Source of the DNA: Trematomus loennbergii
Taxonomy: Eukaryota; Chordata; Actinopteri; Perciformes; Nototheniidae
Direction: 5' to 3'
Assembly: GCA_012861695.1 (NCBI GenBank)
Contig: JAAOOA010000027.1
Coordinates: forward strand, 18,534,075 to 18,598,074
DNA length: 64,000 bases
In this document: positions 34,991-47,250 of the stretch, piece after piece
Numbering within the stretch: the first letter of the stretch is position 1
Layout of the letters: each line of letters starts with the position of its first letter
Position numbers and translations under genes: made by a program
The notes under the pieces: model-generated
What the model saw: only the letters and a program-made list of their open reading frames with translations
Databases searched by the model: none
Told to the model about the DNA's origin: nothing

Positions 34991-35142
34991 ATTTATTGTC
35001 AAAACTGAGTCCTGCTCTGAGCTGCACAGATGAGGCCATCGATGAGGAGGATGAGTACAGCAGCCTTTGGTCCACAACTTTGTCCTTCATATTCCTCTTC
35101 ATATCCTCTCTCCTCTATAGCATGATATTCACCATGGTCAAG
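34991..35142 (+). CDS. ight: IgT membrane exon 1 (TM1), unit 2
   Basis: Intact and the same as 8307-8458: acidic linker, one cysteine, hydrophobic span, TMVK end, GTAAAC donor. Confidence 0.9.
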
Positions 35143-35905
35143 GTAAACATGCAGGTTTTCTCTGAATTTCATTCTTACTGACGACTAAAGCCCGTTTAAG
35201 ATATAAAGCAGGATTATGAAAAACAATGTGACAGGTGTATTACAAGTTATGAGATCAAATGTAATAATTGAGATGCTTCATATTAAGGGAAAACCATTTG
35301 AACATACTCATCTTAGCATAGACAATATTTGACTATGCAACAGCAATTTAATCACGGACAAGAAAGAGGGAGAAAATATTGTCAACGCTTGAAATGTGAA
35401 GGAATGCATACATTTAGCTTAACAAAATAGACTAAAAATAATCTAAAAATCATAAAAATAGTTCAATATCATCTAAAAAGCTCATTAGCACAGGATAATT
35501 TCTCTCTGAATCGTGAATTATTATTTCTGGCTGTCAAACATTGTGTTAAAAAACTCTGATAATACAGCCAACCAGCACAGGCTGATTAAGCAACAGCAGA
35601 AAATGTACGCTTTATACGCCACTCTGAGAAAACTAATATTTAAAATGTATTGAATTAAACCAATAATAAATACCGACCTTAAGTTACAAATCATAGTAAC
35701 CAGGTCCTATGTATGAAGATACATATTTTATGCCAAAGTCATTAAATAATGAAGCAATCATCGAGTGGAATAGAAAATATAATTGTTATAGAACATCTGT
35801 AGCAAGTCTGTTGCCATAACTATTGAAGACACATATATTTCATTATCATCAATTCTCCAGCAGGCTAGACATTGTTTTTAATTGTTTGTTGTTGGTTTTT
35901 TTCAG

Positions 35906-35914
35906 ATGAAGTGA
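35906..35914 (+). CDS. ight: IgT membrane exon 2 (TM2) coding end, unit 2
   Basis: ATG AAG TGA after TTTTTTCAG, as in unit 1. The spacer to the kinase gene (35915-37935) is noncoding, as in unit 1. Confidence 0.75.
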   Translation: MK

Positions 35915-38036
35915 CCATAAAGGGTGAGATGGATCCTAGACAACAATGACAAGTGTTCAACTGTTTAGATGTTTTGTCTTATTGTTGTTTTAAAAGGCAT
36001 GTACATAATCTCTATATACTGTATGTCTTCTACATGAAATGGTCATCCTACATAACGATTGACACATTTCTGGGAAATTCATTTTTATAACTTTAGAAAA
36101 TACAATTAGTTAGTTATTGAAACACTTTCCACAATGCAGATGGAAATAAACGTTATGCTATAATCTGGCATAGCATATCTTCTCTTTTTGAGATTAATGT
36201 ATTTTTATGCATGGTCCATATTCAATAAAGATATATAAATAATTGTACGTGATTAACTGATTAAGTTTGTGATTATTTTCCTAAAAATACTGTAGCAAAA
36301 TGGACATAATCTTTTGAGGTTTTGCATGTTTTTTGGTTGAATATACATTTTTGCTTTCATTTTTGGTCGTGTGTTGATCAAGTGTGCTTTGATCTTTTAT
36401 TAAATATACTGTATACGAGATAAGATTTGGATGGCCGCTAATTCAATTAAAAGGAGTTTAAATATCAGCAATAGTGTGCTTTTGAGGATTTTCCGTCACA
36501 ACATCTAGAGACATTTCATCTAAGAACATATACAACAACATCAAGTCAGCTATTAGAAACTTCTGTTATCAGTTAAGCTCTGAGGGTTTTTCATTCCTGG
36601 GTTTCTAAACATATCATCTTTAGAGAGTCGCACTTCCCTCTCTCTGCCCCTCTGGGAGAACACCTGTAGTTTGAAACTTTGTGGAAACCGTCAGAGCTAC
36701 AAATAATCTTCCTCGAAACTAGAGAACCATATTTCGTTGAATACATTTACATATCGGAATATATCCATGCGTGAAGTGGCACAAATGAGTCCAGCAGACA
36801 CACATTAACAATGTGAATTAGTTTAATCTGTTAGGTTATTCCTAATTCTCAATCTGCCTGTATTAACATGAATAAAGTTGACTTATTCCTGCATATTAGT
36901 TGCTCCATTATGTCACTTGCACTATTTTATTGCATTGTTTAATCACTTAAGACTTATATTGCCAACAACTAATTTGTAGCTGGTGTTCATACAATAAGCC
37001 AATACATCTTTGAATATGGAAAAGATAGTGTTATGACCTGGCTCAAAAGGCCACAACAAAGAGGAGACACACCATATCAACCGTTTAACAAAAGATGTTT
37101 ATTAAAGCAAGTGGTTCAAATTAGCCAAATGAATTAAGTGCAAAACAAGTAAAGCATGAGGTGTGGATGTCAGTGGTATCAGTAGTGTAAATGCAGGGTG
37201 AGGATTGCATGGACATATATATATATCATGTATTTATTTTGCTATGTATATAAATGTCATGTTCTTAAATGTTGTATGTGAGGGACTACGGATGGAAACT
37301 AGCTCAAAGCTAAAATCCGGCATGTTTACATTTTTAAAGCATTATTTGTTTTAAATGTTCATCAATGTCCCTCTTCAAATAAACGATTAAATGAAGAAAA
37401 AAAATGACATGTATGAGTGTGAGAGTGTTGAAGTGCAGAAAGTGAAGCAACTGAAGAAACTCATAGCATACTGCACCGAAACCGGGTGCCTGTAGGAGAA
37501 AGCAGAGGGCAGAGAGAGAGGAGCAGAGGCTTTAAATAGCTGCAGGGCACCAGACCCAGGCGCCCTGAGTTACTGCAATCAAGGCAATCAAGACAGCACA
37601 GCCACACCCTCTCTAGATGAACCCACAGGGGCATCACAGATAGAGATATATATTTTCAGTGTGCTTAATACAATATAAATCTGTTTAGCTGTTCTTCAGC
37701 AACGTGCAACACAAGTAATGTACCACAAGTTGCTATGAAGAAAAATGTATCTTTTTATAAACAAATACAAAATAATATACTTGTATGACAGTTCTTATTA
37801 TTGTAATACTGCATTCCACTCATTCCACCCAGAGTTCCATGGAATGTCAAACAGAGACATTCTAGGACACTAGAACACCTAAGAATTCTACTCGGCCAAT
37901 CTTCACATATCAGTCAGTCAGTTGAACTCACTTTCTTGTCAAGACTGGCTGTTTTCATTTGTCACTGTCTTATTTCAATCTTTTTGAAAAAAAACATTAC
38001 TGACCTGATTACAGGCAACAGGTTACCTGTTACAAC

Positions 38037-41000
38037 ATGGCTGCCTCTTTTGACAGCGACCTCCAGGTCATCAGAGGAGCAAAGCTGTCCTCCAAGTTTT
38101 CAGACTACCTTGTTCTGGACTTAATTGGACAAGGAGCCTTTGCAAAAGTCACCAAGTGTGTCAAGTCCGCCACCAATGAAACGGTGGCTGTGAGGATAAC
38201 AAAGACACAGACAGAAAAAGAGCATGGCATCCTGCAAAAGCTCAGGAGCTTTGACTCTGATGTGGGGAACTTTGTAAGGTGGGACACCTCATTCCTCTAC
38301 AAAGACCATCTCTGTCAAGAATTCGAGCTGCTGGATATGAATCTGAAGGAGTTTGTGCATACGAGAAAGACCTTGTCTCTACCCCTGAAAGACATCCGGC
38401 CTATTGTACATCAGGTGGCAACAGCTCTGAAAGTCCTGAAAGGCTTAGGGATCACTCACACAGATGTCAGACCAGAGAATATTATGCTAGTGGATCACTT
38501 ACGGCAGCCATTAAAGGTCAAACTTATCGACTTCGGCTCTGCCTGCGATGCCACAAAAGCAGAGCAGGTCCCATCAATGCAGCACACGTGGTACATGGCT
38601 CCAGAGGCCATGCTGGGACTCCTCTGTGACGAGCCCATAGACATGTGGTCCCTGGGCTGCATTGCTGTTGAGCTCTTCCTGGGCTCTCCGCTGTACCCCG
38701 GGAGCTGTGAATATGACATGATCTGCAAGATAACACAGACTCAGGGTGAGATGCCAGGGCACCTCCTCAACGCTGGACTCAAAACAAGAAAGTTTTACCT
38801 GAACACTTGTCCAAATAAGTGGACACTCATGACACCACATGAGTATGGAGGCATGTCAGTGATTGACGGCATGTTCAGCTCCCTGGATGATCTGAAGAAA
38901 GTCCAGCCGAAGCAAGACAGTCATGCCTCAAAAGCACATGCCATGAGAGATAAGGCTGATCTGGAGAACTTTGTGGAGCTGGTCAAGCAGATGCTGCAAC
39001 TGGATCCTATTCAGAGAATAACACCCAGCCAGGTGTTGCAGCATCTTTTCGTTACAACGAGCCATCAGATGGACTTCTGTCCTCCACAAAGTCTGAGATC
39101 CACACAGCAGCCATCCTCAAAAACCAGATATTTTCCTGGGCTAAAAGTCCACAAAAACCATTGAAACTGGTTGAGAATACTTCAAGCATCACTCTAATCC
39201 AGCCTCAGAGGAAAAGAAAGAGGGTCTCTGCTGGAAACAGATGCAGAGAATGCGCTTCCCCTGTAAGGAAGAAGCGGAGAACTTGTGGAGGTAGATCTTC
39301 AGTGAAAAGGCGTTATTGGGAAATTTCAGAGGGCACTAGAGGATTTGGAGATTTCACTTCCCCAGAGAGAAAGAAGAGGAGGTTATGGGAAGATAAACCA
39401 ACGCCAAAAAGGCGATATTCAAAGGCTAGGAAAAGAAACCCAAAGACCTCCTCATCAGGGAAGATTATGAGAAGGATCTGTGAAGATGCACCTCTGTTGG
39501 TAAATAAGCCCATTGGTAGCATTTCAAATGGCAGCCCAATAACGCTGAAGATCCCATCACCAGAGAAGATGACAGGGGAACTCACCCTCTGGTAGACAGG
39601 CCTTCTGGTAAAATGTCATGGCAGCCAACAGTCCCAAAGATCCATCCCGAGAAAGATGATCGGGAAGCCACACCTGGTTAAAAGCCTTCTGGTCAAATGT
39701 CGGGGCAGCACAACAACAAAGATCTCATCACCTGAAAAGATGATCTGGGAAGCCACACCTTTGGCCAAAAGTACTTCTGGTCAAATGTCATGGGGCAGCA
39801 CAACAACCCCAAAGATCTCATCACCAGAAAAGATGATCTGGGAAGCCACACCTTTGGCCAAAAGTACTTCTGGTCAAATGTCATGGGGCAGCACAACAAC
39901 CCCAAAGATCTCATCACCTGAAAAGATGATCTGGGAAGCCACACCTTTGGCCAAAAGTACTTCTGGTCAAATGTCATGGGGCAGCACAACAACCCCAAAG
40001 ATCTCATCACCTGAAAAGATGATCTGGGAAGCCACACCTTTGGCCAAAAGTACTTCTGGTCAAATGTCATGGGGCAGCACAACAACCCCAAAGATCTCAT
40101 CACCTGAAAAGATGATCTGGGAAGCCACACCTTTGGCCAAAAGTACTTCTGGTCAAATGTCATGGGGCAGCACAACAACCCCAAAGATCTCATCACCTGA
40201 AAAGATGATCTGGGAAGCCACACCTTTGGTAAAAGACTTCTGGTCAAATGTCATGGGGCAGCACAACAACCCCAAAGATCTCATCACCTGAAAAGATGAT
40301 CTGGGAAGCCACACCTTTGGCCAAAAGTACTTCTGGTCAAATGTCATGGGGCAGCACAACAACCCCAAAGATCTCATCACCTGAAAAGATGATCTGGGAA
40401 GCCACACCTTTGGCCAAAAGGCCTTCTGGTCAAATGTCATGGGGCAGCACAACAACCCCAAAGATCTCATCACCTGAAAAGATGATCTGGGAAGCCACAC
40501 CTTTGGCCAAAAGGCCTTCTGTTGAACTTTCAAGTGGCAGCAAACACAGCCCACAGATCTCTCTCCTCTCAAAGGGGTTGAAGAGTATCGTAATTACACA
40601 GGAGAAAGACACTACCATGCTACCAAGCACCTCTAAAGACGCTGCTTCCACTGTGACCCAGCAGAAATCTCTGAACCAGGGTGTCGACAAGAGCGGAAAA
40701 ACTCTAATATGGATCATTGGATCTGGTAACGTTCAAAGAGGAGAAGTTGCAGCCTATGAGAACTTCGGTGAGAATTTTGGACTTGACGTCAAAGTTCAAT
40801 GGTTTGGCACAGGAGGCATGCTCTGGAAGGGAGTCCTACCCCGCTTTCAGGCAGAGTTGTCAAACTCTCAGAGACCCCCTGACATTTTGGTCATCCACGC
40901 CGGCGGCAACAGCCTGGGAACAATGCCTGCAATGAACCTTTCATCAGTCATGAACAATGAATTGATGAAGCTCCATTCACAGTTTCCTTCAATGGCCATT

Positions 41001-41264
41001 GCATATTCCTGCATCACCGAGCGGCAAGTGTGGAGAAATGGACCTCCAGGGAAGGTCAACTATGACAGGAAGTGCGTCAACACATTTATGCAAAAGGCTG
41101 TTGGCAACCTTGGTGGTGAAGTAATTCAACATCCCCTGCTGAGATTTTTTGACAACAACATATATCTCCCAGACGGAGTGAACTTCAGCAAGAAGGGGAA
41201 TGAAATATTTGTGAGCAGCATCCGCAGTGTCGTGATGAAGATCCTTCAGAAATCTCACACCTAA
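38037..41264 (+). pseudogene. HIPK-like (pseudo)kinase with 31-aa repeats and SGNH-like domain, unit 2
   Basis: Copy of 11365-14696. The kinase domain is intact and carries the same R53 and R145 replacements. The frame breaks just after it (GGGG to GGG near 39140), again near 39585-39660 and again in the repeats near 40230. The SGNH-like part (from about 40706) is open. Several breaks are in homopolymers, but the 39585-39720 stretch shows at least five clustered changes, which looks more like real decay or poor consensus in a repeat. Confidence 0.75.
39715..40520 (+). repeat. Coding minisatellite, 93-bp period, unit 2
   Basis: Nine copies plus one degenerate copy of the same 93-bp unit as at 13062-13960. 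One copy near 40230 is shortened, so the spacing there is 90 bp. Confidence 0.9.
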
Positions 41265-41286
41265 CTGCGAAACAAATATGTCTGAT

Positions 41287-41842
41287 ATGGATCATTGGAT
41301 CTGGTTATGTTCAAAGAGGAGAAGTTGCAGCCTATGAGAACTTCGATGAGAATTTTGGACTTGGCGTCAAAGTTCAATGGTTTGGCACAGGAGGCATGCT
41401 CTGGAAGGGAGTCCTACCCCGCTTTCAGGCAGAGTTGTCAAACTCTCAGAGACCCCCTGACATTTTGGTCATCCACGCCGGCGGCAACAGCCTGGGAACA
41501 ATGCCTGCAATGAACCTTTCATCAGTCATGCACAATGAATTGATGAAGCTCCATTCACAGTTTCCTTCAATGGCCATTGCATATTCCTGCATCACCGAGC
41601 GGCAAGTGTGGAGAAATGGACCTCCAGGGAAGGTCAACTATGACAGGAAGTGCGTCAACACATTTATGCAAAAGGCTGTTGGCAACCTTGGTTGTGAAGT
41701 AATTCAACATCCCCTGCTGAGATTTTTTGACAACAACACATATCTGCCAGACGGAGTGAACTTCAACAAGAAAGGGAATGGAATATTTGTGAGAAGCATG
41801 CGCAGTGTCGTGATGAAGATTCTTCAGAAATCTCACACCTAA
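41287..41842 (+). pseudogene. Tandem duplicate of the SGNH-like domain, unit 2
   Basis: Copy of 14719-15274, again open but without a start codon at its head. It predates the 25.75-kb duplication. Confidence 0.75.
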
Positions 41843-44085
41843 CTGCGAAACAAATATGTCTCCAGTTTCTCCATGTTCCTGTTGTAAATGTGTCAGCATA
41901 ATAAAATTAAATCATAAAAATGTATAACTGTGTACAGTGGTGGAATGTGTGTAGGGTTAGAACTGATTTATATTTTGCAATTAGCAGTAGTGTTTGAAAT
42001 GTACAATTCATTTAAAAATATGCCTTGGTTCATTTTGTATCATCTTAATTAACTGACTAAGGAAAACAATTATAGAGCTAGGGAGAAAATACTGAATAAT
42101 TTAAGCTAGCTGTGGCAACTATATCATCACTTGCTAGCAACATACTAGATAACCTGTATTATGCACTTTGGTCTTTTATTGATGTTACAATGTAAACAGT
42201 AATTATGGCAACAATAGCTTTCAAATGTTAAAACAGGTGTCAAAATGGTAAATGGTAAATGTTTGGTCATAATGGGACACAGCGATGAACATTAAATAAT
42301 ACTATTACTGATACTACAGACAATATCCTGTATCAATCTTTTCCATTTTTAGTGGTATAGTAGGACTTGTCTATGTCCTTATTATATATAAACAAAACCA
42401 CATGACTGAAGAGGATGTATTTCTTTGTTATTCTACTGCTTTTTTAAGTGCAGCCAAACTTTACTGAACCGTATCCAGACATCCAAGGCAAACAAGAGGT
42501 GGATGGTTCCTGTGTGACAACAGGGCCTTATGACTGCTGCTGTAGTGTTTTAAAATGTAGCCATCAGTAAAAAGTAAAACTTGGTAACATCATGTAAATT
42601 GAGATGCATTACCTCAGACTATAACTACTTCACATGACTAAACCCCCCTGACATAAACCCTAATATAGCTCATGTGTGTCTGCAGATCTATTTGTGTAAA
42701 TCCACAATATACAAGAAGCGGGTTGTTTGGCATAAAATACCTTATATTTAACGAATAGGACCAGACTGGGAAGAACATTGCTTAGAATTCCGCATTTTAT
42801 GACCCAGTAAACCCACAAAAAGTGATGATAGTAAGCAAACAAAGCAGAGTAGACTGACCTCCAGGTGCCTGTACAGTGGTGACCTTTGAAGTTAAAGATA
42901 GCGATGTGCTGCCATCTACAGGCTTCTATGTGCACTGACCCCACTCTGTAAAAAAGAGCACATTTCTATCATTTAACATTTAACTGCAAGAAACACATAT
43001 TTTCACCATTATATCAAAGTTAGTCAAATACTTTCATCAATGGAATATTCTGCATGTTCAAAATCCAACTAGTTAGTAAGTCCTGCCATTGAACAATGTT
43101 ATTTGTTTAAGTATCTACAGTGGTTATTATTACAATCCAATACATTTTTTGGCCTAAAATACTTTATATTTAATGAATAGGACCAGACTAGGAAGACAAT
43201 CAAAAAACATTTCAAAAAGTGATTGATGATAGTAAGCAAACAAAGCAGTAGCCTGATCTCTAGGTGCCTCTACAGTGGTGATCTTTTAATTTAAAGATAG
43301 TGCTTTGCTGCCATCTGCAGGCTTCTAGTGTACTGATCCCACTCTGTAAAACAGCACATTTCTGTCTAAAACTACATCGCAATTACAAAAAAGTGTGATC
43401 CGACAGTATTTGCAACAGTTCTTTGCCCCAGTCCATGTGAAGCTTATTAAAAATAATATTATTTTCAGGCTCAGAAGAATATATATATAAATGTTACTGC
43501 TGCTGAAAAAAACCCTGATAGCCTACATTCCCAAACATTTAACTACATCTTAAAAATGTTATTATTATTCAAATCTTAAAACGGTCCAGGAATAATTTTA
43601 AATCATAATTATTTAAATGAAAAGAAGAATAGTTGTTGTGTTGCTGTTTATTGTAAATAAGGGACAAGCAGCTACACTTTGGTAAAGGTTTATGCATGTT
43701 GATGCTGTAACTTTCTTAATATTTAAAAGCCATGAGAAATTAAGGTTAATAATTTCTTCAAATTTTTGTTGATATTGAGGTCAATTTACTGTAAAAAGTG
43801 GGCTGCCATACCATACAGTATAATAGTAGCACTATACAAAATCTCATCAACAGTATCATGTGTCTGAAAAAATATTAAAAGACTTTCATTATTGGAATAT
43901 TCTGCATGTTCAAAGTCATTTAGTACGGCCATTGAACAATGTGAATTAATAAAAATACAAAAGGTATGTACAGTGGTTATTACAATCCCATTTTTCTTTT
44001 TATTAATTATCTAAATGAATCATTTTAAAAGTAGCCATTTTATTAGCCGTGTACTTCAGAGAAGGGGATGAGCTACAGTGGCACA
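41843..44085. other. Spacer between kinase gene and last D, unit 2
   Basis: Matches 15275-17508, including the diverged direct repeat (about 42727-42955 and 43147-43375). No gene is visible. Confidence 0.6.
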
Positions 44086-44113
44086 GGTTTTTGCACAGTG
44101 GTGTTTCACTGTG

Positions 44114-44126
44114 TCTACGGGGGAAC
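44114..44126 (+). other. Orphan D segment (copy of D1) with both 12-RSS (44086-44154)
   Basis: Core TCTACGGGGGAAC with the same signals as D1: GGTTTTTGC-12-CACTGTG and CACAGTG-12-ACAAAAACC. No J or constant exon follows in the remaining 19.8 kb, so within this window it has no downstream partner. Confidence 0.95.
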
Positions 44127-44675
44127 CACAGTGATTGACACAGTTACAAAAACCTCTGGCAAAGCTCCGTAAACTTTAGAGTTTAGATGAAAGATATGCA
44201 AACAATTATAGGAAGCTGTGACTTGAAGAAAATAGAGTGAGTTTGAATACATTTCACAAACGTAGTACTTAAGAATTAATAATATGCACATTGTTATAAC
44301 ATGTTATTGCATTACCCTGTCATTGCTGCTACATCTGCTTTTATTTATTTATTTATTTGTGTCTATTTTCATTACTGCAGTGAGAGATGCCAAAGAAATG
44401 TCGTTAAACTTTGTATGATGACAACAAAGATATATTCTATTCTATAAAAGACTGGGCAGTATTTTTAAATATGATAAATAGGATGATATACCTGTACCAA
44501 AATATAATGAGTATGAAAATATGTAATCTTCTGTCAGAGCCTATTTTCCATGTTTCATGCAATGTGTTTCTCATTCACATGTATACTTAGTTTGTATATG
44601 CATTTTCTTTTATAACTGTATGAGTGAAACTCATGTTTTTTACATTATTAAAAAAACTTAATGTTGAATTGTTTT

Positions 44676-44801
44676 TTCTGTCAAAGATCAGAGGAAAGGA
44701 CTGCTTCCTGATTCGTCATCCACCCAAAACCAGGTGGACTTTCTGACTTTAGCTTCTGAGCAGAATGAAGACGAAGAAGACAAAAGTGGAACAGAAAAAG
44801 G
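44676..44801 (+). CDS. Internal exon of an unidentified gene with an acidic tail
   Basis: Likely exon from about 44686 (after CTGTCAAAG) to 44800, ending at GTAAAA in phase 1. It encodes a polar stretch (DQRKGLLPDSSSTQNQVDFL) followed by an acidic part (SEQNEDEEDKSGTEK). It begins less than 30 bp after the IgT duplication ends. Upstream exons are not present in the window on this side. The family was not recognised. A C-terminal tail of a ZP-domain egg-coat gene is possible, given the ZP3-like gene next to it, but that is inference. Confidence 0.5.
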
Positions 44802-44885
44802 TAAAATGTGAATAGTCTTAACCCTTTTTTTAAATGACACTCTACAATGCACCTTTTACATTAACACATTTATTCTGCGACTACA

Positions 44886-45095
44886 GATGAAGATGCAGAG
44901 GAAATTCCTGAACTTCTAGAAGAAACCTCTCCTGAGGCCCACCTGCAGTCGAAGGCAGTAGTGCTGAACAGTACCGACACAGCGGCGCTCGATGAAGTCT
45001 TCCAAACTGCTGCGGTTAATGTGGCTGTGCCCCCACTGTCCAACACCACTGCAACAGAATCTGACCTTTCTGAAACAATGGACTCAAAGAGATAA
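44886..45095 (+). CDS. Terminal exon of the same unidentified gene
   Basis: After acceptor CGACTACAG the frame (phase 1) reads DEDAEEIPELLEETSPE... and ends MDSKR followed by TAA. It joins in frame to the preceding exon. It is rich in Glu, Ser and Thr, without cysteine, membrane span or known domain. It looks like the C-terminus of a gene whose 5' part was removed or displaced by the IgT duplication. Confidence 0.55.
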   Translation, partial: DEDAEEIPELLEETSPEAHLQSKAVVLNSTDTAALDEVFQTAAVNVAVPPLSNTTATESDLSETMDSKR

Positions 45096-46424
45096 TAAAT
45101 GATTCAAATTTTAATTTGTTTGCTTTTTAATGTTGCAATACACAAGGAAAACTGATGACCTGCTCACAGCTAAAAACAATTAACAATTGTTTCCTAATTA
45201 GCCAAAGTATTCCATATAACGGTAAACATTTAGGGGGGGACCCAAAATTGCAATTTGACATCCATGTTCCATGTCTTTTCTTGTGCTGCTAAAAATGGTA
45301 CTGCAACATGGCATTTATTTTCTGTGGTGTCATTTGCTTTAGTTGTAACAGCTGTATAAAGGTGATATTGGAGGTCAGCCAGTTTATATTTGAACTTCAG
45401 TTGCTGCAACAAAGCCTTTGTACATGAGCCCCTTTTTTTTAAAGGGGAGTTACCATGGGGGCCCTGGCAATATAATGACCTGAACATTAAGATATAAACA
45501 TGGTCTCATAACTTTGTGTCCAGGCCCATTGGGTTTTTTGACTGGAGACTGAATTCTAATAGAGTACCCAGACCTCTACTAGGGTAGTCAATATGTTCTA
45601 GAAGTACAATTTGATGGTTTACAAAGTCCTGAGTTGTTACTTTAGCTTAGCAAATCTATTCACTCCTGTTTTTGGGGACTGATTTAAAAAAAAAAAAAAA
45701 AGTGACAATATGAATTTTTAGATAAGTATAGTTACAGATGCCATTATTTCAAGCCATCTGGGAAAAAAAACTGAAGCAAGATTTTAAAATATTGGCTCAA
45801 TGTAATGTTAGCCATGACATCACACTTGTTTTTAGACTAAAAGGCCATGTGGAAGATGAAACGTCCTGGGATGTTTGTTGGTCCCTGCAGCAAAGTGCCT
45901 GTTGGTATTCAAAACCAGAAACCAGTGAAGCTGTAAATGTGTCAGTTTTTGTTTCACTTTACAGTGGACTGGAACTGAATCGTACTCGTATACCACATTA
46001 AAACCTACATACAAAAAATAAACTGAATGATGTTGAATAAAATAAAATGGGGCTGCATTTTAAATTGCTCTCCATTAACTGTAGTATATAATATTTCAAC
46101 ATTGATTGATGCATAAGGAAGGAAGCATCAGTGTAACTACTAGATGTAAACCCACATGTCAGGTGTGGGCCAATCACATGCAGGTATTTCGGTGTGACTG
46201 CAGCTTTAATTCTCATCAGTTAATGAGTAATTGCTTCCAGCTGTCCTCTCCATGTGATTAGTCTGCACTGGGAAGTATTTGACATTGAGAGTTTGAACCT
46301 TCTGCATCTTATTTAAATTCAGCATGGTTTAGATTTCCTAAATTATCACTTGTTCTACTGGTAGTGTTGTGTTTGCTTACTTTGCTTCCTTGCTTTCCTG
46401 TTCTGTTCTGATTAAAGAGCCACA
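45096..46424. other. Intergenic region upstream of the ZP3-like gene
   Basis: AT-rich, with homopolymer A near 45687-45701. Short frames here have no recognisable domain. It should hold the promoter of the ZP3-like gene, but I cannot point to a clear TATA box. Confidence 0.5.
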
Positions 46425-46814
46425 ATGGTGACGGCAGCTCGGCCAGCCTCTGTGGCACTGCTGACACTTTTTGCTTTTGGTTTTGCAGACGCCATTCGAA
46501 CTTTGAGAGATGGACCAATGATCGATGCTGAAGGAAGGGAATATAAAACTGCTGCATTAGGGTTTGACACAGAAAGTCAAATCAGTGAACCACAATTCAA
46601 TGAGGGATCCACTATCCGTGTACAACGCACAGAAGTGTCCATAATCATTGCGGTAAAGGCTGACTTCTTTAAAAATGGACGCCTTTTGTCTCCATGGGAT
46701 TTTTCTTTGGGAGAAGTCAAGCATTCACAGAGCAGTCAGTGTCGAGCTGTTGCTGCTGGTGACTCTGAATATGTATTTGAAGCTGGACTACAAGACTGTG
46801 GCTCCAAAGTGACT
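46425..46814 (+). CDS. ZP3-like egg-coat glycoprotein, first exon
   Basis: Starts MVTAARPASVALLTLFAFGF, a good signal peptide of about 23 residues. It continues into the N-terminal half of a ZP domain: VKADFFKNGRLLSPWDFSLG, then CRAVAAGDSEYVFEAGLQDC followed by GS. The pattern of hydrophobic residues and cysteines is that of fish ZP3/ZPC-type proteins, which form the egg envelope. The exon ends at a GTAAGT donor (46815). The following exon is not found nearby. Matching later ZP3 exons appear only at 63309-63790, after about 16.5 kb of transposons. Confidence 0.8.
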
Positions 46815-46865
46815 GTAAGTTGTTGATGATTAATAGAAGATGGTGGATATGTAACTGTGGTTGCA

Positions 46866-47245
46866 GGTTGGGTAGGTAATTTTGGAGAAACCAGCTCGAG
46901 TGCGCTCGAATTTGAAAATACACAGCCGGAAAAAATCTGCCACTTCCTTACAGAGCCCCTCCTCCAACACACACGAACGCGCACATGACCAATGAAGGCA
47001 CGAGATAAATTTGTGCACAGATGGAAGGCTGACAGGCAGGTAGGCCATCCAGTTATTTTAGCTGGGCCGGCTAAAATGATTGGTCGTGCTTTTTACAGCA
47101 CCACGGCTTCCACAGATTACATTTCTTTTATGGATTTTTTGTCAAAGCACTTAAGATATTCATTGCTATCGGGATGTTAAGAGCATTCCATGGAATATAA
47201 CAAAAAGTGTATCTCGAGCCAGTTTCTAAAACTACCTACCCCAGC
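46866..47245 (-). mobile_element. Inverted-repeat element B
   Basis: Ends GGTTGGGTAGGTAATTTT and AAAACTACCTACCCCAGC are inverted repeats. It contains GTGCTTTTTACAGCACC and a GC-rich stretch with CCTCCTCCAACACACAC. It lies head-to-head with a second copy of the same family starting at 47251. Confidence 0.75.
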
Positions 47246-47250
47246 TTTAA

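Larger units (their letters stand above)
25752..44658 (+). repeat. IgT module, tandem unit 2 (truncated on the right)
   Basis: This is the second copy of the unit beginning at 1. Similarity ends at about 44658, which matches unit 1 position 18081, just after the first D segment. The rest of the D cluster is absent and unrelated exons follow. The low divergence suggests a recent duplication. Confidence 0.95.

Noticed and set aside
1..44658. VH segments
   Set aside because: No leader exon, paired Ig V cysteines with YYC motif, or V-type 23-RSS were found in the window.
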